From Enoplolaimus lenunculus (taxonomy: Eukaryota > Nematoda > Enoplea > Enoplida > Thoracostomopsidae): 64,000 nucleotides of DNA. Shown here piece after piece: positions 33,321 to 44,400 of the stretch. The DNA lies in contig JASANG010001676.1 in the NCBI GenBank assembly GCA_030248215.1, forward strand, positions 1-64,000, read 5' to 3'. Below the pieces are notes generated by a model. It was given only the letters and a program-made list of their open reading frames with translations. It was not told the DNA's origin and ran no database searches. Both the position numbers and the translations under genes were made by a program. The stretch's first letter is position 1, and each line of letters begins with the position of its first letter.

Positions 33321-34103
33321 CGTCCCAGCTATAAAAACTGACAGTTTTTGTTTGTGGTGAGAATTTGGAATTTCAGGATTTTGTGATTCCAATGGTATTC
33401 ATGCAAGAAATTCCGTGGGCTTAGACTTTGATTTAGGCTGAAGGTTATGCTATGCTTAGGATTAGACTTAGATTTAGGATTAGGCTTTGGAATAGGCTTT
33501 GTCTTGAGCACAGTCTCTCACCTTCTACTCATCAATGGAAATCTAACATCGCCAGCGACCGTAAATCCCCAAAATCTTAATTGTAGCAGTGTTCCAAAAT
33601 GTCACCTTCTATATCCAAGAGCCGAGGTAATCATTTCACTGCTCCCACCGAGATGGCCTCGACACCATAAGCAGATTCTATGAATTTATCTAAAGGATGT
33701 TTCGGACATTCGTAAAAGTAAACCAAATGCTGGTATTTCAAAATCTTTAAATGGTCAAAAACTTGGAATCTGCTGCACAAAGCAAATTTTTTTCGGATAA
33801 TTTCAGCATTTCAATGATATAGTGTGATAAGGGTCTGGGTAAACGGTACGCGGAACCCAGTCAAACATAAAGGGCCCGGGTGAAACATATGGAATCCTGA
33901 TTTGATTGTATGAGGGACTCTGATGATCAACACGGGGTGTCTCACTAGACGTTACCTCTGTTATACTATATCCCGGAGTCCGAAATCCCACGTGCGACTG
34001 TATACAGTAACTTCAAAACTCCAAATTCCAAAATCATACCTTCGCGACAGTACTCCGAAATCCCAGTATCCCAGCTTGAACGATATTTCTACATTCTGAA
34101 ATC

Positions 34104-34786
34104 GTACGCTCAAAAAACATTTTCTTATATTCAAGAAGTATTTTCTTAAATTCAAGACAATTATGTCTTAATTTAGACTCCAGACCTATATTTCTTGAAT
34201 GCAAGACATTAATTTCTGAAACTTTCAGAAATATGTGTCTTAAATTTTTAACACTTCAATGTCTTAAATTTAAGAGTCTATTTCATAAACGATTAAGACA
34301 ATATTTCTGAAATATGAGACAAATGTACCTGAGAAATAAAAGACATGTTTTGTAAGATTTGTCAGGGAAGTTGCGTTCTAAATTGGGAGCTAAGCTCAAC
34401 CAAATTCCCTAATTTTACAACCTAAGATACGTCCAAAACGTAAACTTAGGTTGGGAAGGGAGCCTTAGCTCAACCCGAAATATCTTTGAACTTCGATTAT
34501 TTATATGGTCTCTCAAGAATACAAACGTAGCAACTTTTTTGCATACATAAAAATCAGAAAATTAGTCTTGAATATAAGACAATTGTTTCTTGAAAGGAAG
34601 AAAGTTATGTCTTATAAATTGGAAACAGTAATTTCTTTTATATAAGACATTTATGTCTTAACTATTTTGAGACACAAGTTCCTTGAACGTTTAAGGCTAT
34701 AAAAGTCGGAAATATAAGACATTTATGTCTTGACAATTTAAGAAAATAGGAGTCTTGAAATTTCAAGTCAATTTATTTTGTGTGTA
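34104..34786 (+). repeat. Element J, copy 1
   Basis: About 683 bp with inverted ends (TACGCTCAAAAAACATTTTC opposite TTTATTTTGTGTGTA). It is filled with TTAAGACA/TGTCTTAA words that can pair with each other. It contains one copy (about 34375-34500) of a segment that is tripled in copy 2. Confidence 0.75.
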
Positions 34787-34881
34787 GAGTAAGCTTAAGC
34801 TTTCGACAATTTATTGCTTAAGGATATGCTTAGGGATTAAGTTATTCAAAAGTACGCTTAGGCCTGTAACGGCCTTTTCTA

Positions 34882-35764
34882 TACGCACAAAATAACTTGT
34901 CTTGTATTCAAGAGCTATTATCTGAAATTTAACACAGTTATGTCTTAACACAGAGTCCAGACATATATTTCATGAATTCAAGATTTTTATTTCTTAAATT
35001 TTCAGAAACATTGGTCTAAATGTTTTCATACTTAAATGTCTTAAATTTAAATATTTGTTTTATGAACGATTAAGAAAAATATTTCTGTGATATAAAGACA
35101 AATATGTCAGAAATACAACGAACAGACTTGGCATGGAAACCGGCTACAGAACTGGGGGCTAAAGCTCATCCCAATATTCTAATTTTACAACCCGAGATAC
35201 GTCCAAGACATAAAAAAAGTATGTGCTACACCAGAGCTCAACCCAAAATATATAAGAAATTCGATTTGGGGGCTAAAGCTCATCCCAATATTCTAATTTT
35301 ACAACCCGAGATACGTCCAAGACGTAAACTAAGTTTGTGGGAAGCCTGAGCTCAACCCAAAATATCTTTGAAATTCGATTTGGGGGCTAAAGCTCATCCC
35401 AATATTCTAATTTTACAACCCGAGATACGTCCAAGACGTAAACTAAGTTTGTGGGAAGCCTGAGCTCAACCCAAAATATCTTTGAAATTCGATTTTTATG
35501 TACTCTTAAAAGTATCAACGATGAAACTTTTTACATGCATAAAGATCAGAAAATAAATTCTTAAGTATAAGACAAATATTTCTTGAACGAAATTTGTTTC
35601 TTGTAAATGAGCAAAATCAATTTCTTGAATATAAGACAATAATGTTTTAACAGTTTAAGAAACTAATTTCTGAGCTGTTTAAGGCTGAAAAACAAGACAT
35701 TTATGACTTGAAACTTTAAGAAAGTAGGAGTTTTGAAATTTTAAGGCAAATTACTCTGCGTGTA
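34882..35764 (+). repeat. Element J, copy 2, with internal tandem repeats
   Basis: Ends TACGCACAAAATAACTTGTC and GGCAAATTACTCTGCGTGTA. At 35154, 35268 and 35382 a 114-bp unit starts (GGGGGCTAAAGCTCATCCC, then CAATATTCTAATTTTACAAC). The three units differ at few positions, so amplification is recent. The 81-codon ORF across them is a by-product of the repeats. Confidence 0.8.
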
Positions 35765-36149
35765 CATTGGCCTAAACAGGAATATGAGTATTAAGGTCGC
35801 AGCAAAGTTTGATCTACTGACACAAAAAAGCGTATCTCGCTACGTGCAAACCCCGTCACCCTTATACTTGCTTGCATTTCCTGCTTTAATATAAATTGAA
35901 TCAACAATTCGATCCCATATTACTATTTATCATTTTTCTAAGTCTAAACCTAGGCTTGGACACTGGCTAAATCTATGGCTAAACCTAAGCATATTCTATG
36001 TAATGCTTTCAGTTTATGAATCGGGTAAAATTTTTGTGTAGGAAAAGTATCAACATGATGCTTATTTTGTCTTCTCTATACTGTGTTTTTGTTGCAAGCA
36101 CACAAACGTAGCTTTTTGCTTTTTAAACTTTGCTATTTTGTAAAGTTCA

Positions 36150-36290
36150 GCCCATGTATAGTTGGAGGGGCGGATCGTCTTTCCGTGCGAACTGCAATAG
36201 AGTAAGCTTAAACTTTAGACCAATTTTTGCACCTAAGACTTTGGCTTAAGCTTTATGCCTAGATCTAGTTATAAGCTTATCCTTATACGC
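36150..36290 (+). repeat. Family B MITE, right end missing
   Basis: Starts AGCCCATGTATAGTTGGAGG and leads into the GAGTAAGCTTAAACTTTAGA segment typical of the family. It abuts the next copy. Confidence 0.6.
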
Positions 36291-36295
36291 TGAGC

Positions 36296-36502
36296 GTCCA
36301 ATGTAAAGAACAGGGGCGGAACAGTTGTATAAGCATATTCCGAAGCCTAAATCCTAAGCTCAAGCCTTAGCCTAAACGTAAGAATGAGCATATTCCGAAG
36401 CGTGAGTCTAAGCCTAAGCCAAGCAAAAAATTTGTCTAAAGCTTAAGCTTTACTCTTTTTTAGTCAAACAGAAAAACGTTCCGCCCTTGAGATCTTTATA
36501 TG
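36296..36502 (-). repeat. MITE family B
   Basis: Left end GTCCAATGTAAAGAACAGGG. The flanks CGCTGAGC and CGCTGAGG agree at 7 of 8 bases. The core is CCTAAGCC-type in reverse. Confidence 0.75.
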
Positions 36503-36606
36503 AGCTCGCTGAGGTTTAGGCTTAGGCTCAGGCTTAGACTTTACACGATTGTAACGGTCCTCAGTAATAATTGCCAACAAGTTCTTATTCTTGTTTACGT
36601 TTCCTA

Positions 36607-36816
36607 CACTGCGAAAAATGGTGAGTCAAAGTGGCTCTCTCCGAAATAGGCTCTACGGGACTACACATACTGAGTCAAATTCGACTCCGCCAGAGTCAAA
36701 CATGCGACTCAGTGAATCGAATTTGACTCTGCCGGAGTCGAATTTTGACTCAATTTGTGTAGTCCCGTAGAGCCTATTTCGGAGAGAGTCAATTTGACTC
36801 ACCATTTTTTGCTGTG
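36607..36816. repeat. Foldback MITE, family A
   Basis: TA on both sides. Arms CACTGCGAAAAATGGTGAGT and ACTCACCATTTTTTGCTGTG; the arms pair almost throughout. Confidence 0.88.
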
Positions 36817-37214
36817 TACTTTCACAAGCATAGACACAATGAACTTAATATAGGAGATCACACAACGCTATGCTCTACGGCCTGGTGCAGTCTGGTTAAT
36901 GGTAAGCTAAGCTTATGGCATACATGGGCGAATAGTGAAAAACGAACTGGTACTATGCGCTGTGGGCATATGGGTGCCTTTATATCTGGCTGTGTGTTTG
37001 GTTATTTCATGACTGTTAATACGTGTCATGTGTATATGTGAATCGAATCGAGTTTCGTATATATTTTTTACATGTTCGACGGCCTTTTTTTATGTGAAAT
37101 AGAAATTTATTTTGATCCTAATAAGGGTTAGACTGTTTGGGTTTCAATTATTAATTTTAAATGACGCATGGTTATCGCTTTTGAACTGGTTATAGCAGGC
37201 CAGGTTGAATCGCC

Positions 37215-37933
37215 GGCTCATGTAAAAATCATGGGCGGAATGTTTTTCTACAGGATTGCCATACATTAAGTTTAAGCTTTAGATATATTGTTCGCCTACG
37301 CTTATGCTTAGGTATTAATCTCACTCCTAAGCTATGCTTAGGCTTAGGCTTAGGTATTAAGCTCATTCTTACGCAATGCTTTTGGGCTTAGGGCTTACGC
37401 TTAGGTACTACAGTGACCCGAATAAGAGGAGGACTGATGTTTATTTGGCCTCTCCAGAATGTACCCCCTTGTTATTCTGTTACGGACTCTTATTTATTTT
37501 CAACCAGCCCTCCGCCACCCTTCCTTGCTGATATATATCAGGTACTGCAATTATTCGTTGAATTAAACGTTTGTCTTGTGTCAATACCTTGAGTGATAAT
37601 ACAAGGATATACTTAGGAATACCCTTTCAAAATTTAAGTACGCTTTAAAGTGTCGAACTCAAATTATTTGGTCCTGGAGTAATTTATGCGCTACAATTAG
37701 GCATAATTGACATTTATTTACTCTAGTGTTTAGGGAATTTATCCGAGTACGGACTCTTATTAGGGATACGGACTCCTATTGATTGGGACTCAAAATGGGG
37801 ACTCCACCTTTTATAACCCCCTCTTATTCGATCGCTACAGTATTAATCTCATTCTTACGTTATGCTTAGGTATTAGGTTTATGCTTAGATTTAGGAATAT
37901 GCTTATACTACTGTTTACAGCCCTGTTATAGCC
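37215..37933 (+). repeat. Family B MITE split by a family E insertion
   Basis: The left half (GGCTCATGTAAAAATCATGG, then a GCTTAGG core) is interrupted at 37397. After the insertion the core resumes (TTAATCTCATTCTTACG) and closes with CTGTTTACAGCCCTGTTATA. The junction words are diagnostic of a later insertion. Confidence 0.75.
37398..37850 (+). repeat. MITE family E inserted into family B
   Basis: TA is duplicated: GGTA before and TATTAATC after. The undisturbed target word GGTATTAATCTCAC occurs 90 bp upstream in the same core. Ends CTACAGTGACCCGAATAAGA and TATTCGATCGCTACAG. Confidence 0.88.
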
Positions 37934-38184
37934 GTGCTATTGTATTAAGAACACTAAAACCCAGGGGTTTAGACTTAGGCTTAAGCTTAGGCTAAGCCTT
38001 ATAAAAAGGCTTATCTAAGCATAAGCATAACCTTAAGCCTTTGCCTCAGCCTTCTCATATAAGCTTAAGCTTGTGTCTAATTTCTATCTTTACATTGTGG
38101 AAGAAATGTACAAGAGCCAAAACCCGCATGACGTGCGGCTGTGTGCCCTTTTTACTTAGTTAAAATAAAACCCGCCGCGTTTAA

Positions 38185-38254
38185 CCCCTTCTCACATTGA
38201 GTTGCCCATAGGCAACTCAGCGCAGTGTATATCCGATAATCATGCGAGAAAGGG
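38185..38254 (+). repeat. Deleted TTAA-flanked element, relative of the 60.4-kb array
   Basis: TTAA stands at 38181-38184 and 38255-38258. Between them CCCCTTCTCACATTGAGTTG and the hairpin with GGCAACTC lead to ATGCGAGAAAGGG. This corresponds to the left part and right terminus of the array unit with the centre deleted. TTAA duplication and CCC ends are typical of piggyBac-type elements. Confidence 0.75.
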
Positions 38255-38920
38255 TTAATGTGTTTGGCTTCTCGCTCGCATCGCTCGCGATTTTTCATTT
38301 ACTACGTTACCTCGGCCGTGAGTCTTTTAATGATGGCACAGACTTGACAGGCCTTTAAAACGGCCAGCAGACTACTATAAATGTATAAAAATTTTCTCGC
38401 TCGCTACGCTCTCTCGCATCACCTTCATTGTATCGTTTAATATCTCAAAATGAAACCAGGATCATGCCCCGTGTTGAAATTTAAGGTCAATGACCAAAAC
38501 GGTAAACCGAAACCGGCCGCGTGCGTTCCCCGTTGTTTTTGATCTGTGTAGACTGTATACGAGCCTTGACGGGCAAAGAAAGCCACCTCGGTCAACCTCG
38601 AAAAATACCTGGATCCTGTACTGCGGTTCGGCGCAAGCACCCACGATTTTGAAGGGAGCCGCTATTTTTGCCTGATTCGGCACTGGGTTGTGAAAAATGA
38701 TTTTAGTCCTATAACCAAACAAAAATATATTTGCTTAAACAAATCCGTTATACCTTTTTCTGCACCGTTATTCTTTTGATTTTATTGGAAAATGTTAGTG
38801 GTAAAACTATTGGGGGGTCCGTACCCGTGTAACGATTACGCCACTGCCAATTCAGGGTCCGTGTTCACGTCCTAAATCCATAAAATATAGCTTAACTAAA
38901 TTTGAATATTAGTTCAAGCA

Positions 38921-39211
38921 AGAGTGGATGATGCATACTTTAGCAAGAGTATGCAACTGGGTATATTCTGTGTACAAAAGAATGTACCCTGGACGCGTGT
39001 TGCGTGCGGTTTTGGCCTACCCCCCTTTATTTAGAGGGGGTACAATTTGAGCAAACGATGGCACTTTATATATCCGCCAACAATTTGCATGTAACAACGA
39101 CCATCCTCTAAACAAAACGGTGGGATCGGCCCAAAACGCAACGCCCGGTGGTACATTTTGTACCATGCGGAACCCCAATAGTTGCATACTCTTGTATCAT
39201 GCACTCTTAGG
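38921..39211 (+). repeat. MITE family F
   Basis: Left GAGTGGATGATGCATACTTT, then GAGTATGCAACTGGGTATAT. Right GTTGCATACTCTTGTATCAT, then GCACTCTT. Confidence 0.7.
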
Positions 39212-39475
39212 TCAAGTATTAATACTAAATGGCTTCTAGTCATTTCCTTGAAGGATTTAGGGTAAATGTTTCTTTTGTGAGCGAGGGCAGCAAGCGAGAA
39301 AATAATGGTGACCAGTGGTCATACTGCGGGATATTTACAGCATGTGAAACTGTTTTTTTACTGTCGAACAATTTTGAGTAGATATATCCCACTACGTTAG
39401 AGATCCGAATAAGAGTCGAGAGGTATATATAGTCCGATCTCACTATTTCCGTACATTGACAGAGTTCAAAATTAC

Positions 39476-39652
39476 GGCCCATGTAAAGATCAGGGGCGGA
39501 ACGTTTTTCTGTGGACTAGAAAAGAGTAAGCTTAAGCTTTAGACTAATTTTTTTGCTTGGCTTAGGCTTTAGGCTTAGGCTTTATTAGACTTTGGAATAA
39601 ACTCATCCATACGCTTAGGCTTAGGCTTAGGCTTAGGCTTAGGCTTAGGAAT
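39476..39652 (+). repeat. Family B MITE, right end missing
   Basis: GGCCCATGTAAAGATCAGGG is followed by the usual AGTAAGCTTAAGCTTTAGAC segment and a long GCTTAGGCTTAGG run. It is cut off before the CCGCCCC terminus. Confidence 0.75.
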
Positions 39653-40556
39653 AGCCCTTTTATAAGCCAGTGGTTAAGCCATTAAAAAGGCATGGTATAC
39701 GGAATAGTTGAAACAACTTTGTAGAATCACCGAACAGAGTATTAAGCTTAATTTTAAGCTATACACAAATATATATACAGAATATAAATCGAAGGAAAAA
39801 ATGGCGTGATAATCTTATCCTGAATGGGTAATAATTACCAGATTGTGGCAATTGTTTTGTACGCGTGTGTCACTTGGTTGATTGCCGACCGTGGTGTTCC
39901 AAAGTAAGTCACTTGAAAATAGCCGGAAAATGTTTCCCGCTAAGCGTCCACCACAGACATGCCAGTGAAACGACCTTTTTCGCCTCTCAAACTGTACCGC
40001 TTCGGCCAGGGTTATTTTGAAGCCGGTTCGATGAGATTTCAAGAAAACATCGTTCAGCACCTGACCCGCAAAAATAGCAGTCTACAACGAAATATTCAAG
40101 AGCATTTCAGCGATTTTTATGTTGATTTATATATTTTTTATGCAATTATTCTTCCAACAACTTTTGCAGTTTTTAACTAAACCGGAAATGGCGGATCAGA
40201 AAAATGCGATGAACGGTAAAAAATTTTAGGTAAATGTTGCGAAAAAAATTCTGGTTTATACTATTAAGGTTAAAAAATGTCAAAACCGAAACAAATTCAT
40301 TTTCATTATTGTGCTCCATTATGCCCCGAATACTTGTCGGCCTATTACCCAGTGGGGTGACCAAATCTTTCTCGCCCAGCTTCATGGAACCCCATACCCA
40401 CCTTAAATCACTGCTTTATCCATAAGCGTAAATATGAAGTCAGTTGTATAGCATCAACAGAAGTGTGCACCTAATCGCGCAAACCTGAACCAAATCCTAT
40501 TAACCCCTGGTCTAGGCGCACATTCGGTTTAACAATGAAATGTGTACCTAAACGTA

Positions 40557-41003
40557 CTGTATTGATCCGAATAAGAGGGAGTTGGGTAATAGGGGGTCCG
40601 TCCCCATTTTGAGTCCCAATCAATTGGAGGCCGTATCCCTAATAAGAGTCCGTAAGCGAATACAGTCCCGAAACCCTAATTAGAGTCAATAAATGTCAAT
40701 TAACCCTAATTGTAGCTCATAAATGACTCCAGGACCAAATAATTTGAGTTCGAAACTTTAAAGCGTACTTAAATTTTGAAAGGGTATTCCTAAGTATATC
40801 CTTGTATTATCACTCAAGCTATTGACACAAGACAAACGTTTAATTCAACGAATAATTGCAGTACCTGATATATATATCAGTAACGAAGGGCGGCGGAGCG
40901 TGGGTTAAAAATAAATAACAGTCCGTAACCGAATAACAAGGGAGGGTACCCTCTGGAGAGGCCAAATAAATATCAGTCCCCCATCTTATTCGGGTCACTA
41001 CAG
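40557..41003 (-). repeat. MITE family E
   Basis: TA flanks. Left end CTGTATTGATCCGAATAAGA, right end CTTATTCGGGTCACTACAG. It lies about 450 bp upstream of the first recognised alpha2delta exon. Confidence 0.85.
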
Positions 41004-41164
41004 TACGACGAGTTGTTGAAATGAATTTTAGTATAAAAATACTTTAAATTGAAAACTTTTATGCTTCCATTTTCCTTAATCAACTTTTCTAAAATTTTAA
41101 TTTCATATCATGATCAGTTTACACCTGTCTCGCCAAGGTTAGCTGAATTAGGTTATATAATTTT

Positions 41165-41276
41165 GGCCCATGTTACTTTAAGGGGCGTCCAGGTTTCTGG
41201 TGGGTCTATAAAAGAGCACGTTTAGATTCTAGATTACATTTTTTGCTTAGGCTTTAGGCTTAGGCTCAGACTTAAC
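41165..41276 (+). repeat. Family B variant, truncated
   Basis: GGCCCATGTTACTTTAAGGG resembles the end of the 33079-33320 subfamily, followed by a short GCTTAGGC core. Confidence 0.6.
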
Positions 41277-41449
41277 AGGTCTAGCGAGCATAGGCATCTG
41301 CTTCTTAAAGTGGACGTTGGGGCTGAAAAGTGATTTTTCTCCGTTCACCGGTACTTGAAGCATAAACCACATTGGTTGAAAAAATCCATGCCCATCGAAG
41401 GTGGCGTTCTCTATCTGTTGACAATTTTTAAGTAATTCTCTTTTTACAG

Positions 41450-44400
41450 CTTCCATTCGAAAAAACTTGTCGATCAAACCGCTGCGACATTCGGAAAACA
41501 GGTCGAAAATGAATTTATGAAATTAACAGCGTTCGATTCATTGCAAAAGGTCATTTTTAACATTTACTTTTTTAACATTCATTGTCGACACTACACTTTA
41601 AAAGATGGGGAGTCAATTTGACTGTCTCGGAAATAGGTTTTTCCTGACTACACAAACTGAGTCAAAGTCATATTCGATTCACTCAATCGCTCAGTGAGTC
41701 CAATTTGACTCTGGCGGAGTCAAATTTGACTCAGTTTGTGTAGTCAGGAAAAGCCTATTTCCGAGAGAGTTAATTTGACTCCCCTTTTTACAGCGTATGT
41801 ACAGAAGCACACTTTATTTAAACTGGGTGTAGAGAAAATTGTGCCAAGGCTCTGGGCTCTTTACATTTCCAAGCATATGCAGGCTTTAGTCTGTACACTA
41901 AGGTTTTTTACGCATGGGTAACACTTTTCTTCCGCCACTGCCTAAAGCATGAGAGTACAGTGCAAAAATGGTGAGTCAAATTGACTTTCTCCGAAATAGG
42001 CTTTTCCGGAATAAACAGAGGCAAATTCGACCCTGCAACAGTCAAATTTGACTCAACAGAGTCGCTCAGTGAATCGAATTTGACTCTGGCGGTGTCAAAT
42101 TTGACTCAGCCTTCTAGTCGCGAAAAGCCTGTTTCGTAGAGAGTCAATTTGACTCACCATTTTTGCAGTGTAAGGCTCAGTCAAGCCTGAGCCAAGTAAA
42201 AGGTAGAAGGAGCGTATATGAGCCATATTCGTACCTTCCCTATATAAGATCTGTCGTATCTTTCTTGGTAAGCTCGAAATCGGGTTGGTCTGGGCACTGC
42301 ATAATCTGGCGTAAAGTGTTAAAGCCTAAAGACTTTAGTATTCAGAGTAAAACAGAAGCTCACAGAAATACGTATAGCAAACTTATAGCTCATTTTCTGG
42401 TTTAAATGCTTGGCAGTAAAATGTATTAAAATCGTTTATGTCTTAGAATATATATTTGTTTCAGGCATTTCACTCGGAATATAAAGGGTCACTATCGGTG
42501 CATAAAGTTGACGCATCGGACGTTGTATCAAAAGGAAACGATGCTAAAAGACGATTGGATAAAGTCTTTGAGAAAACTGTGATGGCGCTGCGGGTAAAAT
42601 TTGTTTAAAAAGAAAAGTCCCGTTAAAAGTAAAACAGATGTTTAATCTTTGCGTCTAATGCGTTTGAAACAAATGTTTGTTTTGTCCTGTACAGTGGAGT
42701 TCGCTCATTCATTAACGAATTTGAGACCGCATTCGATAACCTGCTCTTCGAATATGTTTTGAAGCGCAGAAAATTTAGGGTCTTTTCTGAACTGTTTAAT
42801 TGATGTATGCAGTGCAGCAAGAACGGAATGGTTTTCTTTAATATAGTGCATTCTGGTACAGTATGTTTTAGAACTTGGTTCGACAAGCAGAGACCGTTGC
42901 CTCAGATTTCGTTGCTGGAGGAAACTATAATGTATGTATACGGAAGCTTGTTTATTATTAAAAGCTGCATGTTCGCAGAATTAAAAGTTGTTAAAGTTTT
43001 CGAAAGGTTATGCGACTAGCAAAAAGTTTTCGATATTTTTTGCTCGCGTGCAGCAGAGACGGGGTATAAAAAGGAACATTATCTGCTATGTACGCTGGGA
43101 CCGACAAAATACATTTTGTGGCTTAACTTGCATTGAAATAATTGTGGTACAATAGAGTACTATGGTGTATTTTGGTAGACAAAACTAAGCATGTTAGTTC
43201 GAGTGATTGCTTTCTTGTTTGAGCTAAGGCGTAATGGTTTAGCTAGCGATAGATATAGTGCTTAGGCGATTTAGGTATTGCGTGGTTCAGTTTTTTTATG
43301 TTCACGTAATGCGCCGTTCACAACATAAAATTCATAAAATTCAGAGGCGCCGCAAAATGTTTCATAGCTTAGGGTTAACAAACCACTCGTAAACTGTTCC
43401 TCTATTTAAATTTTTTATCTTAATGCAACAAAACGTGAAGGGGTGTTTAACACAGTTTTGTGGCAAAATTCCTAATGGACAATACTATATTTGTTTAATT
43501 TACAGCAGTACATCAAAGTGGCTAATTTCTTAGGCTAAGGAATATTTTCTGATTAGGCTAGGATTAGTTGTTGCTTAGACTTACTTACTAATATTTTTGC
43601 TCATATTTAGGAATATTGTATGACTTGCGCACCATTCAATATCATGTTAAGTTCTATTTGGAATAGGTTCAGAAATTTAGAAAATAAAAACAAATTTATA
43701 AATATAACCAAAGAATAAAATTAGAAAAAATGTTGCTGCTAGCCGACAGCATACGTGTCGACAAATATAGTTTTACAAAATATTTTTAAGAGAAATATGT
43801 TCCGCGTTTGGTGGGTAGCTGGGTTGGGTAGGTTGGAAACAAGAGTTGAGGCGAGGCCACCTGCAGGGTCAATAGAAATTTTTCGTTGAGAAAAGGTTAA
43901 GTAACAGGTGATAAGGGTGTTTAGGAAGTATTGACCTACCTCAACGCGTGTTAAAACCGGTTTGTGACAAGTGTTAAAGTAGCGCCAACGGCAAATTTTC
44001 GTTGAGTTTGGATTGACGTGTGTTTGTGAAGCCAGGGCTATGATACATTTATGGCGCTGCCGAATTTTGTATTGTTAACGACACATAACACCGTAACACT
44101 GCGTTTAGACATGTGTGTCCTATTTGGATTTATCAAATGTGCCTGCGAATATGACTCAAGAACATCTCGATCAAGTCTCTGGTATTCACAAGCCCATCGA
44201 TGTATATGTTGGATATTCTGGAGGTGAGAGGTGCTCACTTGTTTAAAATCGATTATGAGTGTTTGATCCAATAATTGGCGTTCGTGGTTTCAAAATTTGA
44301 TCAAATCCTATAAAGAGAATCATCATGACCGTATAATACCAATATTGTAAATTAAGACGTATATAAATGATTTATTATTTTTATATAGAGTTATGTACAT

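Larger units (their letters stand above)
27277..41449. other. Repeat-dense interval between endophilin and alpha2delta
   Basis: I could not support any gene here. Besides the repeats listed individually, TTAGGC-type tracts lie at 33425-33500, 35935-36000, 36515-36540 and 37965-38075. A GC-rich CGTACG patch lies at 27405-27480. The signal-peptide exon of the alpha2delta gene is expected in this interval but was not identified. Confidence 0.55.

Noticed and set aside
35104-35349. 81-codon ORF with repeated ILILQPEIRP words
   Set aside because: The repetition comes from the 114-bp tandem units inside element J, not from a protein repeat family.
39959-40200. 73-codon ORF with a hydrophobic stretch, considered as alpha2delta signal-peptide exon
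   Set aside because: A frame with MLIYIFFMQLFF looks signal-like. However, its only GTAAAA donor leaves phase 1, while the first recognised alpha2delta exon needs two carried bases.
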